A stretch of DNA of 64,000 nucleotides, taken from the IMG/VR virus record IMGVR_UViG_3300035670_000022, positions 91,914-155,913 of that record. The stretch is one strand, 5' to 3'. The position numbers and the translations under genes are program-made. Shown here one piece after another: positions 41,428 to 50,517 of this stretch. Below the pieces are notes generated by a model. That model was not told where the DNA came from. It did no database searches and saw only the letters and a program-made list of their open reading frames with translations. This DNA is from a virus. Within the stretch, counting starts at the first letter, position 1, and each line of letters starts with the position of its first letter.

Positions 41428-43199
41428 TTAATTCTGTTTCTACTATTCATTTACCTTACCCCTCTGATGGACTGCGACAGGGGTTGAGCAATAGTGCTGC
41501 ATCCACGGCTCGGGATCAGTCTTTGGCTATGCTGCGGGGACAGACTAATCTGCTTAGAGTTGCTAACGATTTTTATGAATCGTATGCTCAGGCAAGAGAT
41601 AAGACAGTAATGCATTATCGTGACTATCTTATTGCTGAGGCCGCGTTGGCAGCTATGCGGTCTACTCTTTATACTTCTTTTGACTCTACTGAGTTAAATA
41701 CCAGAGCAGAGCGAGTATACGGCGATCGCACCTTTGACTCTTTATGGCCGTTGGTCGCTAGAGAGACCCTTTCGGATAACTCGGTGCTGTATAGCGGACC
41801 ACCGGGTAGTCCGGCCTTTTACTTTTTAAACGCAGACATTTCTGACGATCCGTTTACTTCTTTAGACCGTTTAGTCGAACTGGTTTGGAATCTTCACGGC
41901 TCTAGTCCAGCGGAAAACCCTAGTGATAGGCTTATAGGACTTCAGGGTTATTTAGGTGATCTAGATGGCATGTCTCGTAAACTTATTAGTGCTGTCGATT
42001 CTGCTTATACCCAGAGAGACGACTCTTTAGCCCAGAGAAATCTGCGTCAGCATTTTATAACGCCTAATGACTTTGAGGGTGTAGCGACGTCTTTACTTTA
42101 CGGTAGCTGGGATGATAAGCAGATGGCTCTAGCTGCTGCTTTATTAAACGATAGAGATCGACAGGATTTAGCCACTACTATGCGCTACTCAGACAGCATA
42201 GGTAAGGGGGCTGGATATAACTTACTTTTGCAGAACCTTGTAGTTGAGGGTTATCTCGAAGCAGCTAGACTTCTAAACGAAGACGCTTCTGTTGCTCAGC
42301 AGTCGTTGCCCCGCTTTTTAGAGACGGATTCAGGGGCAGCGGATCTTAAACTTCAGGTCTCTTCTGCTTTAGATATGATATCTACTGCTTATGCGCTGCA
42401 GGATATGTCTTCCTTGTTTTCAGATACTATCGTGGCGTTTTCCAGGGCCCGCAATGCTGCCTTGAGTTGGTTAGGTAGCGCAGGCGTGGAAGAACTTCCG
42501 CAAAGTAATTCTATGGATCTCAGACCGGTGGCTCGTTCTCTATTTGGTGAAGAGGATCAATTATTTTCACCGCTGTCTATTTACGACTCTGTGTTGGCAG
42601 ATGGCACACCCTACGCACAAGTGCAGGGACGAATGGCTAATGGACTAGACACGTTTCTGCAATTTCCCGAATCTTATAGAAGAGATACGTTGCCAGAAGA
42701 ATCCGGACTTACTCTTGCTCGTATAGTCAGCGAAGAAGATTTAGCTAATGACTCCCAAAGTACTGATTTCTCTAACATTGAGGCCTATGTATATCATTTA
42801 GGAGATGAAACTCAACTTACGTTTGATCAGTATTCTGCTTTGGATGCCTCTAGCAACGTTGCTCTTGTTCAGAGTGGGATGCCGGCCGTGGACCTAAGTT
42901 ATTTCATCAATAACTTACTAGATGCACAAACACTTAACTATGAAGTTTTAAACACACTTCAGAATGCTCCTAGACCTCGAGGACTATTAGGTTATGAAGA
43001 GATGATACGAGGTATGGTATCTCATCTGTTTAGGGATGCTCCGTCAGATGAAGCAATAAATAGTGTGAAGGTAGACGGCTCTAGAGAGGAACACACCTCC
43101 CGTGTAGCAGGGCTTTTGTCTCAGCTAAAGGCTGTTCATCTTAACAGTGAGATTCCTACCCTATCTGAATGGGCCACCTTTATTGAGGACGTTATTTAA
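41424..43199 (+). CDS. Hypothetical helical baseplate-cluster protein, 591 residues
   Basis: Starts with GTG inside the preceding stop (GTGA). The protein is helical and acidic throughout, with many Leu/Ala heptad-like stretches (residues about 20-100 and 290-370). No catalytic motif is seen. It could be an elongated baseplate or tail-sheath-initiator component; I do not recognise the family. Confidence 0.55.
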   Translation: MINSVSTIHLPYPSDGLRQGLSNSAASTARDQSLAMLRGQTNLLRVANDFYESYAQARDKTVMHYRDYLIAEAALAAMRSTLYTSFDSTELNTRAERVYGDRTFDSLWPLVARETLSDNSVLYSGPPGSPAFYFLNADISDDPFTSLDRLVELVWNLHGSSPAENPSDRLIGLQGYLGDLDGMSRKLISAVDSAYTQRDDSLAQRNLRQHFITPNDFEGVATSLLYGSWDDKQMALAAALLNDRDRQDLATTMRYSDSIGKGAGYNLLLQNLVVEGYLEAARLLNEDASVAQQSLPRFLETDSGAADLKLQVSSALDMISTAYALQDMSSLFSDTIVAFSRARNAALSWLGSAGVEELPQSNSMDLRPVARSLFGEEDQLFSPLSIYDSVLADGTPYAQVQGRMANGLDTFLQFPESYRRDTLPEESGLTLARIVSEEDLANDSQSTDFSNIEAYVYHLGDETQLTFDQYSALDASSNVALVQSGMPAVDLSYFINNLLDAQTLNYEVLNTLQNAPRPRGLLGYEEMIRGMVSHLFRDAPSDEAINSVKVDGSREEHTSRVAGLLSQLKAVHLNSEIPTLSEWATFIEDVI

Positions 43200-43213
43200 C
43201 GCGTATTTATCCT

Positions 43214-44833
43214 ATGGAAGAAGAAACATTTGACTTTTCTGACCCAGTATTTGCCCCCGCGAATATACTCGATACTACTACAGAGCCGGAGGAGATTCCC
43301 GATAGTGCTGATGTTGTTCAAGGCATGCTCGAGCACGGAGAGGTGTATGGCTCTGATGTTTTAGACTATTATGACGCCAGTGACTCTGATGTGAGTCGAA
43401 ATGTCTTGGATGCTACTACGCCTGTTAATGATTATGTCGATTCTCAAAAGGCTGCTTACAGCACGTTAATTTCATCAGAGACGACACTCTTAGATAATCA
43501 TGGCTCTGGTAATAAAGTAAATCGAACCACGGCTAGGGAGAATAACGAGGCTAAGTCGTTTCGTTATACATCTGGTACTGTCTTTGATGTCTACTCGCCG
43601 TCTATAACTTTTAACTCTACCAACAGTGTTTTTCAAACGAAGACGACGAATACTCAAACCTTTCACAATCAGTTTAGTTCTGTCCATAACTGGATTCGTG
43701 CTCAAAACGCTAACGTTTTAGAGACATCTAATAATTATCGTTACGCGACAAACCGCGATTTTTTAGCGACTACCAATCACTTTCACGAAAGTTCATGGAA
43801 CCACAGCTATTCTGATTCTCACCGTCTTCAGGTGGGGCAGGAGATGTATAAGAACGTTTCAGATAACTCTGTTGTCAATAAAGATACCTATGGCAATTTA
43901 TACACTGGTGTTTGGGAAAACGCTATTTTGAATACCAAGAGAGGCGTCATGAGTGCCTCTGCTGCTACGGGGATTGTTGTTAATAGTGAGTCTGCAATTT
44001 CAATGCGCGCAAAGGAGGGTGTCTCAATTCGCAGTGATCACGCTTTAGATATGCGTGCTTATGATGAGATGACTATAGGATCTTCTGGATCTTTGAAGAT
44101 GTCGTCTTCTTCTACGATGGTGCTTAATAGCGGCGCTTTTATGCACGTACAGTCTCCTATGGTTTACGTCGGCACTGGTGGAGCGATTCGTCCTTCTGTG
44201 TCTTTGGACGCTAAAGCTGAGGAGTATGGCGCATTTTCAGAGTCGTATTTAGATCCATCTTTTGAGATTACTACTTTGGGAGCTGTTGCTGGTTTAGTTG
44301 CGGGTGGCGGGGTCAAAACTCCTGTTATGTCTCTTGCTTCTTCTGCCCCTCGATCACTTATTCCCACTCATGTTGAAGATAAGGTATGGAGTCGTGCTGG
44401 TATTGATTCTCAATTTAAACCAGCATTAGGGTCAATGTTGAGAGATACAACCTCTTTTCTTTCTGCTACGGGTGCCTTTAAAAACTATGAGCAGTTGAGC
44501 TCTAAATTGCCTGTGCTTAAGGAGGCTTTAACGGGCGTAGCTCGTAAAGCAGTTTTGTACCTAACACGATTTCTAGCCTTTTTAGAGGATCCTGTGAATA
44601 ACTTCTTGTATAGAAAGTACCCAGTTATCAAGAACATTCAAGGCTATCGTAGCAGTGGCACTCCCAGTTCTGTGCCAATGCTGTCTACAGCCTTTACGAC
44701 AGAGATTGGCTCTCCTACTCTTCCTTTACAATATGAACAACAGACTGAAGGCACTGAGTCTGAAGGCACTGGGTCTGAAGGCACTGAGTCTGAAGGCACT
44801 GAGTCTGAAGGCACTGGGGCCCAAGATGTATAA
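43214..44833 (+). CDS. Putative beta-helical central spike protein
   Basis: A 539-residue protein. Residues about 115-325 consist of short beta strands with Ser/Asn/Thr-rich turns (AISMRAKEGVSIRSDHALDM, then SLKMSSSSTMVLNSGAFMHV), the pattern of the triangular beta-helix in gp5/VgrG C-terminal domains. Residues 1-110 are acidic. The C-terminal region (about 400-500) is helical and the last 25 residues are a Glu/Gly/Thr repeat tail. It lies between OB-fold spike and wedge genes, so a central spike or needle is the best call. Confidence 0.55.
   Translation: MEEETFDFSDPVFAPANILDTTTEPEEIPDSADVVQGMLEHGEVYGSDVLDYYDASDSDVSRNVLDATTPVNDYVDSQKAAYSTLISSETTLLDNHGSGNKVNRTTARENNEAKSFRYTSGTVFDVYSPSITFNSTNSVFQTKTTNTQTFHNQFSSVHNWIRAQNANVLETSNNYRYATNRDFLATTNHFHESSWNHSYSDSHRLQVGQEMYKNVSDNSVVNKDTYGNLYTGVWENAILNTKRGVMSASAATGIVVNSESAISMRAKEGVSIRSDHALDMRAYDEMTIGSSGSLKMSSSSTMVLNSGAFMHVQSPMVYVGTGGAIRPSVSLDAKAEEYGAFSESYLDPSFEITTLGAVAGLVAGGGVKTPVMSLASSAPRSLIPTHVEDKVWSRAGIDSQFKPALGSMLRDTTSFLSATGAFKNYEQLSSKLPVLKEALTGVARKAVLYLTRFLAFLEDPVNNFLYRKYPVIKNIQGYRSSGTPSSVPMLSTAFTTEIGSPTLPLQYEQQTEGTESEGTGSEGTESEGTESEGTGAQDV
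44747..44820. repeat. 15-bp tandem repeat at the spike gene 3' end
   Basis: About five copies of GAAGGCACTGAGTCT (with single-base variants) encode an EGTES repeat at the extreme C-terminus of the 43214-44833 product. The unit is in frame and could vary in number without breaking the gene. Confidence 0.9.
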
Positions 44834-44867
44834 CACCAAGATGTAGATTCTTCAGTTGGAGTAAAGC

Positions 44868-45461
44868 ATGATCATACCTGTAAGTCAGCAGTCGGTAACT
44901 AAGTCTTCTATTCCTGCTTACGCTGTGGTTCAGCGATATGCTCGATACGCAGTCGTTTCGCCAGATACCAACACGTCTTTTCTTGTGGGAGAGCGAGTAT
45001 ATGCAGACGACAAGCAGTATGGGGTTGTTACTTCAATTACGTCTACAGAGGTAACAATTAAGTTTAAGGAACTTTGTGAAGCGGAGTTTATCTATAAAGA
45101 CACTTCGCTGCTTTATCAGGAGCCTATACCATACAAGGTCTTTGGTGACGTAGCTAACGTCGGGTCTATGAAAGTATTTTGCAAAGGCACTAAGACAAAG
45201 CAGCCAGGTCTTGTTGGTTGGGATTTGTACTTTAACAAGACGCTTTTGATCCAAGGTTGTGATATACAGCTCAAGGATGTTTGTTATGTGAGCGAGAGTG
45301 GCGCTTGGTCTTCTGGACTTTATACCGTTCGGGTGACTTCTTACTTAGACCCGTTGCAGCCTTTAAGACGGGGCGTTAGAAATATTGTTTTGACTAACTC
45401 TGCTTCCTATTTTGAAGCAGGCGGGCGGTCAGATAAACTTGGACCTTTATATCTAAGCTGA
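44868..45461 (+). CDS. Hypothetical baseplate protein, 197 residues
   Basis: A beta-rich protein with a segment like a small SH3/OB barrel (FLVGERVYADDKQYGVVTSI, residues about 39-58). No family is recognised. It starts 34 nt after the spike gene and ends 2 nt before the gp25-like gene, so it is within the baseplate transcript. Confidence 0.55.
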   Translation: MIIPVSQQSVTKSSIPAYAVVQRYARYAVVSPDTNTSFLVGERVYADDKQYGVVTSITSTEVTIKFKELCEAEFIYKDTSLLYQEPIPYKVFGDVANVGSMKVFCKGTKTKQPGLVGWDLYFNKTLLIQGCDIQLKDVCYVSESGAWSSGLYTVRVTSYLDPLQPLRRGVRNIVLTNSASYFEAGGRSDKLGPLYLS

Positions 45462-45463
45462 TT

Positions 45464-45910
45464 ATGTTTTCTTTTTACGACAAGATAGGTACTGACTTTA
45501 TTCTCACGGAAGACGGAGATCTTTCCTTAGACGTGGAGGGGCAGATTGTTCTTACCCACGGCACGGAGACGATCTCGAATGCCTTGGTTCGCAGATTGGC
45601 AACAGATTATTCTGGTTACGCCAGATATTTGTGGTTAGGTGGAGAATTTCTAGAGTTGAATCTGACGTACGGCAGCGATCTTAACGTCTTATTATCTTCT
45701 CCCGCTAGCGACGTCATGCAACAAGACGTTCAAAACACCATAGACAGAGCGGCTAAACTGGAAAATAGAGTCTTAATTGACCGAGTTGAACTTGAGTCCA
45801 CGCCATACAGTAATCAGGTTGCTGCTCGATTAGTCTATCGAGTCAGACCAGAATTTTTGGGAGTCAGTTCAGACGGTTTTCAAGAGGTTCTGCTTCCCCT
45901 TACTGTGTAG
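45464..45910 (+). CDS. Baseplate wedge protein (gp25/gpW-like)
   Basis: A 148-residue protein, the usual size for this family. The pattern GTDFILTEDGDLSLDVEGQI followed by HGTETISNALVRRLATDYSGY and YGSDL matches gp25/gpW-type baseplate wedge or DUF2634-like proteins, which start sheath polymerisation and bind the J-like protein. The gene precedes the J-like gene by 6 nt, the conserved neighbour order in contractile tails. Confidence 0.75.
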   Translation: MFSFYDKIGTDFILTEDGDLSLDVEGQIVLTHGTETISNALVRRLATDYSGYARYLWLGGEFLELNLTYGSDLNVLLSSPASDVMQQDVQNTIDRAAKLENRVLIDRVELESTPYSNQVAARLVYRVRPEFLGVSSDGFQEVLLPLTV

Positions 45911-45916
45911 ACCCGA

Positions 45917-46993
45917 ATGGTAGAAACTCGAACCACCGATGAACTTCAACAAGAGTATCTTGAGGCCCTCTCCCGTTCTGGAAGCGGTCTTGTTATAGAT
46001 CGAGTTGAAGGATCTTTAGCTTATACGCTCAGCCGCGCTTCTGCTGCTCTAGCGGCTAGACAAGACTTTCAGCTTCAAGAGGTGGAAGATAACTTCAGTC
46101 TGCTAAAGGCGGCAGGAACCAGTCTAGATCAATTAGGCTCTCCTTATTTACCTCGTATCAGACAAACTAAGGCGAGCGGTTGGGCACTCGCTAGGGTTAA
46201 TGCGACGGTGTCTTCTGTTATTCCCGCTAAAACTCTCTTAATAGATATGATGACGGGTAATCAGTATGAAACGGCTGCAGAAGTCACAGCTTTACCCTTC
46301 GTGGAAGTCCCTGTAGCTATATCTGCTTTAGACTATGGAGCTTCCTCTAATATTGCTGCTGGTTCTGCCTTGTACGCCCCCAACATGCTTGACTCGACAT
46401 TTATCGTTGGATATCGAAGGTACAACGGAGACTATCAGGGAGACATCATCAACGGCTTAGACTCTGAGACGGATGTCGATTATAGAGAAAGACTTCTTAA
46501 CTATTTTTCTAGTCCTCCTAGCGGCACAACATCTCATCTACGGGCTGTCTTGTTAGAAAACCCTTTGGTGAGTAACGTCTTTATTCGAACTCCGACACCT
46601 GGGTTTGTTGAGGTGTGGGTCAATCCGGTGTCGGAGTTATCTGAGAGTGCCATTAACAGTATCTATACTTATCTAGAACCTTATCTGGTGACAGGCACGG
46701 TTTTAGTTCTTAATCAAACGAAGCGAGTCATTGTCGACTTGTCCTTTACTGTTACACCTTATCAGGCGTCTCGTTCTGACTTAACTGCTCTTTCGAATCA
46801 GATTCGCTCATTTGTAATCGAACATTTTGCAGGCCTCTCCTTGGAGCAACCTATCGGATTGTCTTCACTCCGTAATAAGCTGCGCCCATTAGCACGTTAC
46901 GTCCGGATCTTGACCCCTAAACAAGAGTACACACCTCTGACTGGGGAGCTTGTCTATCCCGGAAAGATAGAGGTCAGCTACCCAATTAACTAG
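45917..46993 (+). CDS. Baseplate J-like protein (gp47/gp6-like)
   Basis: A 358-residue protein with the hallmark of the Baseplate_J family: a long N-terminal helix region, then ETDVDYRERLLNYFSSPPSG (about residues 186-205) with the conserved D-x-x-YRERL segment, then V-x-N-V-F-I and a C-terminal ferredoxin-like domain. It forms the wedge ring that holds the hub and triggers contraction. The gene order gp25-like, J-like is conserved among myoviruses and tailocins. Confidence 0.85.
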   Translation: MVETRTTDELQQEYLEALSRSGSGLVIDRVEGSLAYTLSRASAALAARQDFQLQEVEDNFSLLKAAGTSLDQLGSPYLPRIRQTKASGWALARVNATVSSVIPAKTLLIDMMTGNQYETAAEVTALPFVEVPVAISALDYGASSNIAAGSALYAPNMLDSTFIVGYRRYNGDYQGDIINGLDSETDVDYRERLLNYFSSPPSGTTSHLRAVLLENPLVSNVFIRTPTPGFVEVWVNPVSELSESAINSIYTYLEPYLVTGTVLVLNQTKRVIVDLSFTVTPYQASRSDLTALSNQIRSFVIEHFAGLSLEQPIGLSSLRNKLRPLARYVRILTPKQEYTPLTGELVYPGKIEVSYPIN

Positions 46994-47000
46994 ATTAACT

Positions 47001-49646
47001 ATGTTGCCTGAGTCTACCCAACCACTTTTTAGCCACACGAGTTTAACACCTGATGGGTATTCTTCTGAGGCAACTGTCTTAGTTGACCCTCACAGTCTGT
47101 TTAATAGTGAATTTTCTAGACCAGTTTCCTTTGTCGTTCCGACCAATGCTACGGCTGTGCAGTTGGATCAGCGGAGTTTTTATGCTCCGATCAGTGCATC
47201 TTCAAGGGTCGCTTGCTGGTCTAAAGCGAGTGTCCAGGCTCGTATTCCTATTGTTTTATCCAGAGTAATTAGTACCTGTAACGGGCATAATTATCAGTAT
47301 CGTTACTTAGAGTATTACGAGACTTCAGACACCCCTGTTTATCTAGACGTTAATCGAGAGACAGAGGAGACTGATATCTGCGTCACTAACTCACATAAAG
47401 CGGTTACGGAGATATACTTTAAACTTCCTTTTACTACAGAGACTCGGCTGAGCGACGAGCGCATCTATCTTACGGTTAGAAACACTATTGATACCAAGTC
47501 GGCTGCTTCTGTTTATTTTGACCCTTTGCCCATTGAGTTAGATGACGAGCCGTATACACCGGGAGAGGGAAACTTTGAGAGTTATGATTTGAATTCGAAC
47601 TTAGGCATACTTGATTGGTCTACTTTGCAACAGAGCATTCGATATTCTGAGGCTGTGGTTGCTGGATCTAAAGACGGATGGTTACCTTCTTTTGTTCTTG
47701 GGCAGAGTATGGTTTACTCTGGTCCGTTTAGCGTTGCTTTAGGGCTGCAGGCTGCTATAGGTTGGAAGGATGTTCCTAACATTATTCTTATACTCAGGGA
47801 GCTGGTAAAACAGATTGTTGACTCTGGTTGGGTGCAGCTTGATGAGTCAGGCTCTTTAGCTCTTAGCGATTTATTACCTTCAGAGTTTGGCTTTCCTGTA
47901 CTCTTCTCTGTTTTTTCTATAGGCTTGTCAGAGGGGCCCAAAGAAGTCAGCAGCAATGCACTGCTTGGCATCTCTGTCTGTAAAGCCTTAGAGTTTCTGC
48001 AAGATCACTCTGTTTATGAAACTTACTCTTTAGGGGGTCTCTATTACGACTTCAAAGATATTTTGAGAGTTATGTTGAGAGGACTATGCCGCTTCTGTGC
48101 AGAAGCGGTTACTCCAGCTGGAGACGTAGTGTCGTTTAAAGCGGAACTAGGAACCTACACTTACAGCTCTCCCTCTTATGCAGCTACTTTTCTGGTAGAC
48201 ATCTTTTTGTCTAATGCGCTGCGCTTTGTATACACTCCTGAGATCGAGTGGCGTTTGGCTAGATTGCATGCCGCGACTCGAGATTTACCAGCAGAAATTG
48301 ACGATCCGCTTTTCTATAGATACGTAGGTAGTCCTCGAGATTTTAGAGACTCTTTTGAGCATCCTATTTGGATTAGGGAAGCAGACCTGGGACTTTCTCA
48401 GCACAGTTATCTCTACTTTAGAAAGTTAGATGCTTACGCCAGATCACTCTGGGCTGTTTATTATCAAGAGTATCGAGTGTTTACGGCATCTTGTCTTGCT
48501 TACGAGCGGTCTAGAACAGAACTTTTAGTGTCTGTAGAAGACCAGCTAGATCTCAGTGATTATCTATTTTTTAATCTCTATCTATACTTCACTCGTATAA
48601 ATCCTTTTACTATTCAGCCGATTGATGCGTTATATCAAAGCATAGGTGTAGATTCTTATTCGGCAGCAGAGAATGAGGTGTTACCAACCTGGACATCTAC
48701 TCTTCACGCCTTTCCTGCTGACAGAGATTGGGTTAGGGACACTGCACCTGCCAACGCATCTAAGGTATACGTGGCTCTTCTGAATCAAGTCTCCTCTTTT
48801 ATCTTGCCTGAGTTTGGATTTAAGCCTGACAGCTCCTATGCTTTAGCAAAAGAGTCTTACGCTCTAGGCGAATTAAGAAAGATGATGCCTTTCGGCACTC
48901 ACTGGTTTACTAACGAGAAGGTCAATAACGTATCGAGCAACATTGGCTCAATGCTATACGCAGAATCGGCGATGACCTTTAATCGTGCTTTGATGCAATT
49001 ACGCCTACAGGAGTCTCGAGTACCTGTTTATGCGGTGGGAGATTATCTAAAACAGTGGTTTAATGCCTCACTACGCATTGAGCCTGGCATACACAGTGAT
49101 GGTTATTTGCAGCGTTGTCTGGCTGCTTATATTTCTGTTAGCAATGCTAAGGACAAAGAAGTCGTATCTACATTGGCAAAAGAGGTCTTCAATTTACCGG
49201 TAACAGTTAGTTCTGCTTCTCCTCCTCCTTTCTTTGTGTATAAGTTACCTCTTACAGATAATGAGACATCTGCTTCTTTTGAAGAGACGCCAGTGGAGTA
49301 TCGCGGTTATCTCAGCTACCACGAGTATCAATCTTGCATGTACAAGCGGTTCAAGGGTGAATGGGTAGCAAGATGTGTTCCTGGATTTCCAGTTAAGGCA
49401 GTCCCTCCGGATTATTGTCCGGTCTCTGTATCTACTTATCGGAATCTTACGTCTACTCAGCAGCGACATATGGTTGCTGTAAGAGATGGCGGCATCTACG
49501 TCTTGCCTATTTTGCAATACTTTTTTAGCCTTCGAATTAATCTTTCAACATCTTCTCCTAAGTCGATGTATCGAGTCATTAAAGCTGCGTTGCCTGTAGG
49601 CGTTAAATTATTTATAGACACAGAGTTCACATCTGTAGGAGATTAA
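47001..49646 (+). CDS. Large baseplate wedge protein, 881 residues
   Basis: This gene follows the J-like gene by 7 nt, where contractile phages encode the I-like or gp7-like wedge protein. The first 200 residues are beta-rich; residues about 200-640 are helical with many aromatic residues; no catalytic motif is recognised. At 881 residues it is much longer than P2 I and closer to T4 gp7 (1,032). Role inferred by position. Confidence 0.55.
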   Translation: MLPESTQPLFSHTSLTPDGYSSEATVLVDPHSLFNSEFSRPVSFVVPTNATAVQLDQRSFYAPISASSRVACWSKASVQARIPIVLSRVISTCNGHNYQYRYLEYYETSDTPVYLDVNRETEETDICVTNSHKAVTEIYFKLPFTTETRLSDERIYLTVRNTIDTKSAASVYFDPLPIELDDEPYTPGEGNFESYDLNSNLGILDWSTLQQSIRYSEAVVAGSKDGWLPSFVLGQSMVYSGPFSVALGLQAAIGWKDVPNIILILRELVKQIVDSGWVQLDESGSLALSDLLPSEFGFPVLFSVFSIGLSEGPKEVSSNALLGISVCKALEFLQDHSVYETYSLGGLYYDFKDILRVMLRGLCRFCAEAVTPAGDVVSFKAELGTYTYSSPSYAATFLVDIFLSNALRFVYTPEIEWRLARLHAATRDLPAEIDDPLFYRYVGSPRDFRDSFEHPIWIREADLGLSQHSYLYFRKLDAYARSLWAVYYQEYRVFTASCLAYERSRTELLVSVEDQLDLSDYLFFNLYLYFTRINPFTIQPIDALYQSIGVDSYSAAENEVLPTWTSTLHAFPADRDWVRDTAPANASKVYVALLNQVSSFILPEFGFKPDSSYALAKESYALGELRKMMPFGTHWFTNEKVNNVSSNIGSMLYAESAMTFNRALMQLRLQESRVPVYAVGDYLKQWFNASLRIEPGIHSDGYLQRCLAAYISVSNAKDKEVVSTLAKEVFNLPVTVSSASPPPFFVYKLPLTDNETSASFEETPVEYRGYLSYHEYQSCMYKRFKGEWVARCVPGFPVKAVPPDYCPVSVSTYRNLTSTQQRHMVAVRDGGIYVLPILQYFFSLRINLSTSSPKSMYRVIKAALPVGVKLFIDTEFTSVGD

Positions 49647-49647
49647 A

Positions 49648-50517
49648 TTGAGCAATCTTAATCCGGTTACGCCCCAGGCTAGTGTCTCTTTAGATATTTA
49701 TGACAGAATATCTGACGACACATCTTCTGCTTTTTTGAAGTACAACGTACACCAACACAACTCCGTTGTCCTACCTTCCTTTACGGCTTATGACATAGAG
49801 ATCGGTGACTCTATCTATCTATACAATAATCAAGGCATTGATGTTTTCCCATTGGATCAACCTGCTGAAGTCGTTAATATTACCGAGCAGCAAATATTGT
49901 TATCTCAACCTAATCAGCTAGAGGCTGTAGATAACGCTGTCCTCTATTATCGTGCACCTTTAGGAGACTTAAACTCAAAGAGTATGGCGGGGGTGTCTAT
50001 TGATTACCTGTCTGACCGTCTCTACTTTAGTTCGACGGCTTCTTACTATGATTTTAATCAGCAGGCTCGTGTGGGGCGTTCAGGTTTTATTGATCAACTA
50101 CAAGCGGCTGCTTTTCAAAATGACATTATCAGCAGTAACTTGACGATTGCAGAATCGGGTCCTAAAGTGCTCCTGCCGTTTGTTGGACAGCAGGCGTGGC
50201 TGATAGGTGTCTCCATATATACTTACGACTTTGTCGGCACTGTTGCCTTTGTTGGTTACTTTCCAGAAGACCCTAATCATGCTCAAGGAGACTTCTCTAC
50301 TTGGAAGCCACTCACTCCTCTTTTAGGATTAGCTAGTTTTACTAGATACTATCAAACTTGTTTAGAGACGATTCTTTCCGACGATGCTACTTATCTATCT
50401 GCGTCAGTACCCCAAAGACCCTTGAAGCCGTTGGATATGCTTGGCGTAAGGATCTTATCTGTAGCCACTCCGGGAGATATACAGATTGCTCTGCACTTTA
50501 AGAAGGTATTGAACTAA
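49648..50517 (+). CDS. Hypothetical baseplate or fibre-attachment protein, 289 residues
   Basis: Starts with TTG; AGGAG lies 6 nt upstream, which supports this start. The protein is beta-rich with aromatic loops and no recognised motif. It could be a small receptor-binding or fibre-attachment protein. The stop overlaps the terminase ATG (TAATG), an unusual coupling of a tail gene to packaging. Confidence 0.5.
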   Translation: MSNLNPVTPQASVSLDIYDRISDDTSSAFLKYNVHQHNSVVLPSFTAYDIEIGDSIYLYNNQGIDVFPLDQPAEVVNITEQQILLSQPNQLEAVDNAVLYYRAPLGDLNSKSMAGVSIDYLSDRLYFSSTASYYDFNQQARVGRSGFIDQLQAAAFQNDIISSNLTIAESGPKVLLPFVGQQAWLIGVSIYTYDFVGTVAFVGYFPEDPNHAQGDFSTWKPLTPLLGLASFTRYYQTCLETILSDDATYLSASVPQRPLKPLDMLGVRILSVATPGDIQIALHFKKVLN